Source of the DNA: Rossellomorea sp. AcN35-11
GTDB lineage: Bacteria; Bacillota; Bacilli; Bacillales; Bacillaceae_B
Reading direction: 5' to 3'
DNA: 64,000 nt
Assembly (NCBI GenBank): GCA_030388825.1
Contig: CP128835.1
Location: forward strand, 3,032,001 to 3,096,000
Both the position numbers and the translations under genes were made by a program. The notes below the pieces were generated by a model, which was given only the letters and a program-made list of their open reading frames with translations, was not told the DNA's origin and did not search any database. Positions 58,439 through 64,000 of the stretch are shown here, piece by piece. Position 1 is the first letter of the stretch. Each line of letters begins with the position of its first letter.

Positions 58439-59272
58439 TCAACTTCCCCAACGTTTTCTGATCTCCTTAATGACTGCCTCAGGGCGATCCCAGTGCAAGA
58501 GATGGGTGGTACCGGGAACTGATAATACTTCTCCGTTTGTCTTTTCCCTAAAGATGGCGGCGGTTTTACTCCTCTGATCTTCCAATCTTTCCGGAAGGGT
58601 GGCTTTCATTAAAAGTATGTTGCCACTTATGTCCGGATAAATATCCTCGACTTCATCCTTATGCATAGCCTGGATGATGTATCCGGCTGTTTTTCCCCTG
58701 GCATGCCAGTAGTAACGGTTATCTTTATAGAGAGCGAGGTCTTTCGCAGCCTTCCATTTTGCAGAGGACCAATTCAGGGTCTCGCTTTTAACTAGTGAAA
58801 GAAACTCATCCCATGTATCGAATACCTGTTCAAAGTCCTCCTCATAAAATGCCACTTCCTCTTCCAAGGTTTGATTCGAATGCCGCTTTCCCTGATACCC
58901 TCCATCAATCAGAATGTTTCCCTTTATCTTAGAAGGATACTTTGCAGCATAAAAAAGGGCCACAAAACTTCCCCAAGAATGGGATAAAAAATAGAATGAA
59001 TGGATATCAAGCATTTCAATCAGTTCATTCAACCAATCTGCCATTCTTTCCATTTCATATTGTTCCCCATTCTGAAATGGAGGAGTAAGACCATGTCCGG
59101 GTGCATCAATGGAGAGGATGCGGTATTCTCCTTTAAGTTCCTCGGCTATTTCAATAAAACTGAGTCCTGTACTCCCCAGACCGTGAAGGCAGAATATTAC
59201 AGGGGCAGCCGGGTCTCCCCACTCTGTGATATGTATTTGTCTGTCTCGGTTATGTATATAATAACGCTTCAT
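58439..59272 (-). CDS. Alpha/beta hydrolase
   Basis: 277 residues. IFCLHGLGSTGLSF near 26 is the oxyanion loop; LSHSWGSFVALFYA near 97 holds the nucleophile elbow (SHSWG, Ser); DAPGHG precedes it. The His in GTTHLLHWDRPE near 258 completes the triad. Probably an esterase or C-C bond hydrolase; substrate unknown. ATG 59270-59272, after GGAGGTGATAC. Upstream of a GNAT gene on the same strand. Confidence 0.83.
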   Translation of the reverse strand: MKRYYIHNRDRQIHITEWGDPAAPVIFCLHGLGSTGLSFIEIAEELKGEYRILSIDAPGHGLTPPFQNGEQYEMERMADWLNELIEMLDIHSFYFLSHSWGSFVALFYAAKYPSKIKGNILIDGGYQGKRHSNQTLEEEVAFYEEDFEQVFDTWDEFLSLVKSETLNWSSAKWKAAKDLALYKDNRYYWHARGKTAGYIIQAMHKDEVEDIYPDISGNILLMKATLPERLEDQRSKTAAIFREKTNGEVLSVPGTTHLLHWDRPEAVIKEIRKRWGS

Positions 59273-59319
59273 AAGGTATCACCTCCTTTGAAACTATGTG
59301 AAAAACAGAAGGAAGTGTA

Positions 59320-59511
59320 TTACTCACCTCCTCCTCCACCACCATCACCTCCGTCAAATCCACTATCTGAGGTGTTCGAGAATTCACTGCCTCCTGTCCC
59401 GTAATAGCCTCCGTCGTTACTTTTATGGTCTCTTCTGGGTGAACCTGTGAGATTTAATACAATAATGAAAAACACAATTGGGGTTATAAGGATGAAAAGT
59501 ATACCTGACAT
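59320..59511 (-). CDS. Small membrane protein with glycine-rich tail
   Basis: 63 residues: one membrane helix (MSGILFILITPIVFFIIVLNL) and a hydrophilic Gly/Asp/Ser-rich tail ending SGFDGGDGGGGGGE. GAGGTGATGTT precedes ATG 59509-59511. The tail would be disordered. The Gly-rich run is compositionally striking, but no family is recognised. Stop 47 bases before the alpha/beta hydrolase gene. Confidence 0.6.
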   Translation of the reverse strand: MSGILFILITPIVFFIIVLNLTGSPRRDHKSNDGGYYGTGGSEFSNTSDSGFDGGDGGGGGGE

Positions 59512-59597
59512 AACATCACCTCTTACTTAATTAACTGTAACATGATTATCCATTTAGATTACAGTTATTTTCTACATTATTCTTCCATTCATTTTAA

Positions 59598-59636
59598 TAG
59601 TAATAGAGGGACTGCTAGTGCAGCCCCTCTATTATC
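59598..59636 (-). terminator. Terminator after the 185-residue lipoprotein
   Basis: TAATAGAGGGACTGC (59600-59614) and GCAGCCCCTCTATTA (59620-59634) form a long stem with one mismatch. Confidence 0.75.
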
Positions 59637-59715
59637 GAATGCTTCATTCCTTTCCTGTTCGCATTTCTAGTAAGGAATGATAGAAACCTCGAATATTCCC
59701 TTTTAAATTCCACTA

Positions 59716-60273
59716 TTAATCTACAATATCTGCTGAAAAACTAGGTTTGGTTAAGCCTGCTTCTTCATATAAAGCAGCCATTTTTTCCTCAAACGAAGCA
59801 AATTTTTCATCTGATTCTGCATATTCAGCATTTGCTTCATCTGAAAGGTTAGCAGCTCTTGTTTCATAAGAAGAAGCAAGATCTTCCAGGGCCCCTTGGA
59901 TTTCTTCTTCTTTAGCATCTAGTGCAGCAGGCACTTCAAGAGCCCGAACGTCCTCTGCCACGGTTTTTGTTGCAGCTTCCGCATCAGCCTTCATCTTGGC
60001 GATTTCTTCATCAGAGGGCTTGTCTTCTTCTTTAGCCTTTGCTGATTCAAAGGCGTAGATCGCTGAATCATTTGCATTCACTGTGTCAATGATCTCCATT
60101 TGATAGTCTAATAGAGCGCTCTTCATTTCTATTCCATCTGATTCAGACGTTTCCTTAGGTTCTTCAGCAGTTGTTTCCTGTTCTGTGTCAGTTGAGCTAT
60201 TGTCATCGCTGCTGCAAGCAGCAATAAATAAGCTCATTGAGAGTAATAGAAATGGTAATAATAGTCTTTTCAT
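59716..60273 (-). CDS. Acidic lipoprotein of unknown function
   Basis: 185 residues. Signal peptide with lipobox IAAC (Cys near 20), then a low-complexity Ser/Asp/Thr/Glu stretch (20-50) and a helical, Ala/Glu-rich domain. No catalytic motif is seen. Comparable to other Bacillus lipoproteins with coiled-coil bodies, such as the DUF6376-type one at 17239. ATG 60271-60273 with GGAGGATG upstream. Monocistronic. Confidence 0.65.
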   Translation of the reverse strand: MKRLLLPFLLLSMSLFIAACSSDDNSSTDTEQETTAEEPKETSESDGIEMKSALLDYQMEIIDTVNANDSAIYAFESAKAKEEDKPSDEEIAKMKADAEAATKTVAEDVRALEVPAALDAKEEEIQGALEDLASSYETRAANLSDEANAEYAESDEKFASFEEKMAALYEEAGLTKPSFSADIVD

Positions 60274-60596
60274 CTTACATCCTCCTCAAAATTCATTTCT
60301 TCCAGATACATATTACCTTATATTATATAAAATGTAAACAAATGGATATACCTATGTATGATTCGAAATAGTTCAGGTGAAATGAATAGCGATTTGTGTA
60401 TAGGAACTGGTTTCATTGGGGTAAGTATTTGGTTGGATTCAATGAAAATAATAGATATTATTGCGTTCTTGTTTGATTGAATTTAACTCATCCAGGAATC
60501 TTTCATCCTATAACGGAGCTGGTTAATTAATGTATGCATTTAGTCATTTTGGAAACGATGAATAAGGAAACAATCAGATATAGGAGGTGCCGGATC
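60274..60596. other. 323-base intergenic region, no further gene seen
   Basis: Holds the promoters of the lipoprotein gene (minus) and of the cysteine-rich miniprotein (plus). TATTGCGTTC and TTAATTAATGTATG occur, but no clear promoter pair or hairpin was found. Confidence 0.4.
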
Positions 60597-60681
60597 TTGG
60601 TGAAAAAGGAATGTACATGTGACCGCTGTACATGCAAAACGAAAAAAAGAATGTGACTGTCCGTGCTGCTGTGAAAAATAG
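60597..60681 (+). pseudogene. Cysteine-rich miniprotein, metallothionein-like, frameshifted
   Basis: From TTG 60597, with GGAGG nine bases upstream, the frame reads MVKKECTCDRCTCKTKK and then stops after one extra base in the A7 run 60642-60648. Removing it gives 27 residues with nine Cys in CTC-x2-CTC-x4-CDCPCCC order, ending EK. Such density suggests a small metal-binding or redox protein like a metallothionein; no His is present. It has its own terminator. Too short for database certainty, but the ribosome site, Cys pattern restored by one base and terminator agree. Confidence 0.5.
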
Positions 60682-60682
60682 A

Positions 60683-60723
60683 GAAACCCCCTGAACGCTC
60701 ATGATGCATTCAGGGGGGTTTTA
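60683..60723. terminator. Bidirectional terminator
   Basis: AAACCCCCTGAA (60684-60696) pairs with TTCAGGGGGGTTT (60709-60721). It serves the Cys-rich gene and the converging acyl-CoA dehydrogenase gene. Confidence 0.85.
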
Positions 60724-62407
60724 TTATGCCCGCACGTTTATGCCTACAATCTCATCAAAGTATTGGACGGATTTCATCTCGTTATCCACCCATTCAGTTT
60801 GATTCCATGTCTGCTCGATAAATACTTCAGCAATCATCCGCTTTCTGTCTCCCCTCATTTGATGGGCATCCTTCAAGGCAATGACACTTTCAAAGATTTT
60901 AGCCATTAATTCAGCAATTCTCTTTGCATGGTAGGTTTGACTATCTGCTTCTGCCCCCAATACTTTATTCAATACATGTTCGAGGGTAGTGATCCCTTCT
61001 CTTACCGGATCGCTAATTGCCAACAGATCTGATGGAAGATTCGATAGCTCTTCTTTCATTTTATTTATAAAATAAACGTGTGCCTGGCTCTTATTCATAA
61101 GTCTTACTACTTCCAGGCCTAAAATGTTCGCCGTGCCCTCCCATACCGTCAATACCTGAGCATCCCGAAGCAGTCTCGGAAGGACGAAATCCTCGATATA
61201 CCCATTTCCTCCGTGCATTTCTATTGCTTCATGAGAGAAGTGAATCGCCTGTTCCGCCGATTCTTTTTTTAGAATCGCGATAAGGAGTCTATTCAGAACC
61301 GACTCCTCTTCGGTTGTTGGAATATCGTCCGAAACGACCCGATCGAAAAGATTTACGAGGGAAAAGACTGAACTGGTTTCTACTTCCTGTTTTGCTGCCA
61401 AACGGGTCAAGGTTTCTTTAATCATCGGGAACTGATGCAATGGCTGACCGAATGCCTCACGGTAGAACGCATAATTCCTCGCTTCAACATAGGCCCTTCT
61501 CATGATTCCGATGGAGGCGACAGCATTGCAGACACGGGAAAGATTCAGCGCCTCCATCATATAATAGATACCGCGACTGGGCTCACCCACAAGATAAGCT
61601 TCAGTACCTTCGAATTCCACTTCTGCTGATGGGACCGCCCGGACACCCAGTTTATCTTTCAATCTTCTGATGCGAATCCCATTTAACGTGCCATCTTCTT
61701 TTCTCCATGGAACAGCGAAAAGGCTGAGTCCTTTTGACCCATTCCCTGATCCCTCAATACGTGCAAGAACCATGGCCACTCCGCACATTCCCGAATTGGA
61801 TGCAAAATACTTTTCACCGAAAAGCTGATACGTATCACCATTATTGACAGCTTTCGTTTCATTGGCACCAACATCTGAGCCTCCCTGACGTTCTGTTAAG
61901 AAAGTCGCCCCCTCATATAATTCAACTTCTCCAGTTGAAAGGACATGTGGCAGAAATTTCTCTCTCACCCTAACGGATGCATATTTTTCAAGAAGGAGCG
62001 CCGTTGCCATAGAGAGAGTGACAGGACAGTAGAAACCAGGTTCAGATTGGGATAACAGATAGCCCTGGGCATAGGAGTACACATAGTTTCCTTTGTGACC
62101 CAAGTCGGGAATGTCCTTATGGATATAGCCGACTATCCCTTTGTTATATGTTTGGTGTACAGTTTTCCGATACCCTTCATTCACCCATATGGAAGAAATT
62201 TCTTCACCCAATCGATCATATCTGATCAGCTTTGGCTGCCCGGCACGATCTGTGTGTCCCGCTCGTTCATCTATGTCACCAGCACATAGTTCACCGAAAG
62301 AATCCAGCTCCTGATCTGCCCATGTAAAAAAAATTCTCATTCAAATATTGCTTTAGCAACTCCTTGAAATGCGGATCTTCTCGATAAAAGTTTTTAATTT
62401 TCTTCAT
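60724..62407 (-). pseudogene. Acyl-CoA dehydrogenase, AidB-like, frameshifted at the N-terminus
   Basis: The main frame has ATFLTERQGGSDVGANET near 150 for FAD, KLGVRAVPSAEVEFEGTEAY and EMHGGNGYIEDFVLPRLLRDAQVLTVWEGTANILGLEVVRLM, the AidB-type end with Glu in WEGT. The true N-terminus begins at ATG 62407 (MKKIKNFYREDPHFKEL), after AGGAGGTGAA, in another frame; removing one base from the A8 run 62326-62333 joins them as NENFFTWADQELDSFGE, 560 residues. It oxidises an acyl-CoA, perhaps branched or medium chain. Followed upstream by a MerR-type regulator with a matching palindrome. Confidence 0.83.
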
Positions 62408-62516
62408 CATTTCACCTCCTGTATTTCCCCGCATAACACTTGTTTCACGTTCTTTTTATACGGTGTAATTTCCTTCAAAAGTACAGGTGTTTTATAAGTT
62501 GTCAAACTTGAGATAC

Positions 62517-62909
62517 TCAATTCATTTCCTCCTTTGACTCAATTAATCTATTGACAAATTCATCCCTCAGTTCGACCATTTCTTCTTTCATGACTTCAAG
62601 TTCTTCAATAAATGATGTCACCTCCTGAATTCTTCTGTTTCCATATTCAACAGTGCGTTCTAATTGCTTCCTTCCCGTTCGATCATGGTCAAATAGCAGG
62701 ACCATCTCTTTGATTTCATCCAAGGAAAATCCAAAACGCTTTCCCCTTAAAATCAACTTAAGTTTGGTAATATCACCATTGGAATAGATCCTCCTTCCGG
62801 AATCGCTCCTTTCAGGACGCAATAAATGTAGTTCCTCGTAATACCTTAAGGTACGTGTACTGACGTTAAATTCCTTAGACAATTGAGTAATCGTGTACAT
62901 CATCATCAT
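62517..62909 (-). CDS. MerR-family regulator, LiuR-like
   Basis: 130 residues. TITQLSKEFNVSTRTLRYYEELHLLRPERSDSGRRIY is the winged helix-turn-helix, then FGFSLDEIKEMVLLFD and a long coiled-coil helix. There is no metal-binding Cys pair. This plan matches LiuR-type regulators of acyl-CoA and branched-chain catabolism. It starts within four consecutive ATG codons (62898-62909); AAAGAG is a weak ribosome site. It lies 110 bases upstream of the acyl-CoA dehydrogenase gene on the same strand and a TTGACGTTAACGTAAA palindrome stands before it. Confidence 0.75.
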   Translation of the reverse strand: MMMMYTITQLSKEFNVSTRTLRYYEELHLLRPERSDSGRRIYSNGDITKLKLILRGKRFGFSLDEIKEMVLLFDHDRTGRKQLERTVEYGNRRIQEVTSFIEELEVMKEEMVELRDEFVNRLIESKEEMN

Positions 62910-62946
62910 CTCTTTGTTAGAATTTTTCGATACTTCAAGTTTACCA

Positions 62947-62962
62947 TTGACGTTAACGTAAA
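62947..62962 (-). promoter_or_regulatory. LiuR-like palindrome before the MerR gene
   Basis: TTGACGTTAACGTAAA has a perfect ACGTTAACGT centre (62950-62959) and near-complete outer arms. It resembles the reported TTTACGTNAACGTAAA-like sites of MerR-family LiuR regulators. Its position 38 bases before the regulator suggests autoregulation of the operon. Confidence 0.5.
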
Positions 62963-63076
62963 GTTCAAGCTTTTTTTGGGAAAGTATTTGGTTCTTTCGG
63001 AGGAGTTCATTTATACATAATCAGAATGCTTTTTTCCATATACTTGTATAAATACTCCGAAGAAGGTGATGGATTG

Positions 63077-64000
63077 GTGCAGAAAGTATTGTTATTTGCG
63101 GACATTGGGATTGATGATACCATTGCTTTGATTTATTCATATCTTAGTGAAGAAATTGAATTGGTCGGGGTTGTTGCGGATTATGGAAATGTTCCAAGAA
63201 AGCGGGCAGTGTCGAGTGTTCACTATCTTATGAAATTATTGAACTTTAAAGATCATATTCCAATTATTGGAGGTGCAGAGGTTCCGATGACTGCAGAGGA
63301 GCCTCAATTTTTCCCTGAAATACATGGGGAATATGGACTTGGGCCGATAAATCCAGGTATGTATGAAGGAGTTATTGAGAATTTCTTTGAAATCATCAGG
63401 CTGATTGAGTGCTATGGGGATAATCTAGTTATTGTAAATATTGGAAGGATGACCTCCCTTGCCAATATGTTCATTTTGTACCAGAGTCTAATGAACAAGG
63501 TGAAAAAGATTTACATCATGGGTGGAGCGTTCTGGGTGCCTGGAAATGTAACAGCTGTCTCTGAAGCTAATTTTCATTCTGATCCCATTGCAGCTAAGAT
63601 TGTATTGACTTATGCAAACAATCTTTCCATCATCCCTCTGAATGTTACAGACCATGCGATCGTAACACCTGATATGGTGGATTACATCGATTATAAAGGG
63701 AAGTCCGAGCTGGTTAAACCTTTATTAGACTACTACTATGGGTTTTATAAAAAGCGAAATCCGTTGATTAAAGGCAGCCCTGTCCACGATGCGATCACCC
63801 TGATGGCCCCAGTCTACGAAGACATGTTCATGTTTCACCAATTACCCGTTCATATCGTCACAGCAAGCACAGGCATCCACCGGGGACAAAGCATAGCAGA
63901 TATAAGACCTTATATTCAATTTGAAGAATCAGCAAAGAAGCATAGAATTGCTTTTTCTTTTGATTATGAGCTTTTTTTCCAACGATTTATGAGCGTGATG
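63077..64000 (+). CDS. Nucleoside hydrolase (IUNH family), incomplete at the window end
   Basis: 308 residues seen, no stop inside the window. GTG 63077 is chosen since AAGGTGAT stands eight bases upstream; TTG 63074 is possible. Family marks: LLFADIGIDDTIAL at the N-terminus, KKIYIMGGAFWVPGN, NVTDHAIVTPDM and KGSPVHDAITLMAP with the catalytic-region His-Asp. The usual start DxDPGIDD is reduced to ADIGIDD, so the first metal-binding Asp is missing while the later two remain. It would release ribose and base from nucleosides if active. The altered motif leaves the substrate and activity open. Confidence 0.78.
   Translation, partial: MQKVLLFADIGIDDTIALIYSYLSEEIELVGVVADYGNVPRKRAVSSVHYLMKLLNFKDHIPIIGGAEVPMTAEEPQFFPEIHGEYGLGPINPGMYEGVIENFFEIIRLIECYGDNLVIVNIGRMTSLANMFILYQSLMNKVKKIYIMGGAFWVPGNVTAVSEANFHSDPIAAKIVLTYANNLSIIPLNVTDHAIVTPDMVDYIDYKGKSELVKPLLDYYYGFYKKRNPLIKGSPVHDAITLMAPVYEDMFMFHQLPVHIVTASTGIHRGQSIADIRPYIQFEESAKKHRIAFSFDYELFFQRFMSVM

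Noticed and set aside
62990-63065. Riboswitch before the nucleoside hydrolase from a TTCGGAG/CTCCGAA stem
   Set aside because: Only a 7-base-pair stem with a long loop; no purine-riboswitch core or other known conserved block was found.

Overview
The window looks like chromosomal DNA from a low-GC, spore-forming Bacillaceae species. The signs are Shine-Dalgarno sites close to AAGGAGG, many TTG and GTG starts, sigma-A promoters, a YjcZ-type spore protein, Spo0M-like proteins, the glpPFKD regulon, a HemAT-type sensor and B. subtilis-like lrgAB. The accessory content would fit Bacillus sensu lato or Rossellomorea; naming the genus is inference. Nearly all is ordinary core or near-core chromosome. 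I saw no rRNA, tRNA, CRISPR, prophage or complete IS element.

Layout. 1-8.4 kb: end of a selD-like gene, a superfamily 1 helicase, a lytic transglycosylase, YjcZ, a BCCT transporter and two neighbouring LysM-3D cell-wall proteins, with two copies of a MITE-like repeat. 8.7-20.5 kb: a zinc-ribbon miniprotein, a broken hemAT, a second methionine aminopeptidase, DUF2254, lrgAB, topB, an Xaa-Pro peptidase, a holin-like type I toxin, DUF4064 and a NUDIX protein. 20.5-26.7 kb: an SDR enzyme and the glycerol regulon glpP-glpF-glpK-glpD, with a leader terminator before glpF and another before glpD. 26.9-41.9 kb: redox, peptidase, acetyltransferase and wall genes, including a DacA-type carboxypeptidase, a SET-domain protein, EcsC and a CNNM/CBS transporter. 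42-48.3 kb: a Fur-box-controlled NIS siderophore operon (two IucA/IucC synthetases, an MFS exporter and a PLP fold III enzyme), resembling the staphyloferrin A gene set. 48.5-60.7 kb: a class B PBP, two short Spo0M-like genes, CAP-domain protein, azoreductase, acetyltransferases, lipoprotein and a cysteine-rich miniprotein. 60.7-64 kb: an AidB-like acyl-CoA dehydrogenase, its likely MerR regulator and a nucleoside hydrolase that runs off the end.

Two results matter most. First, a canonical yybP-ykoY manganese riboswitch with its own sigma-A promoter and terminator (56405-56611) sits before a two-gene operon for an FbpB-like small protein and a single-domain Spo0M-like protein, not a known manganese exporter. 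Second, twelve genes carry a total of fourteen single-base frameshifts; thirteen are +1, mostly in homopolymers. Repairing them restores family-typical lengths, which points to homopolymer errors in the assembly more than to real gene decay. Those genes are labelled pseudogene here only because the reading frame as given is broken.

A short GGGACGGACCT motif also recurs in hairpins and inside genes, and appears to have supplied new C-termini to two proteins.
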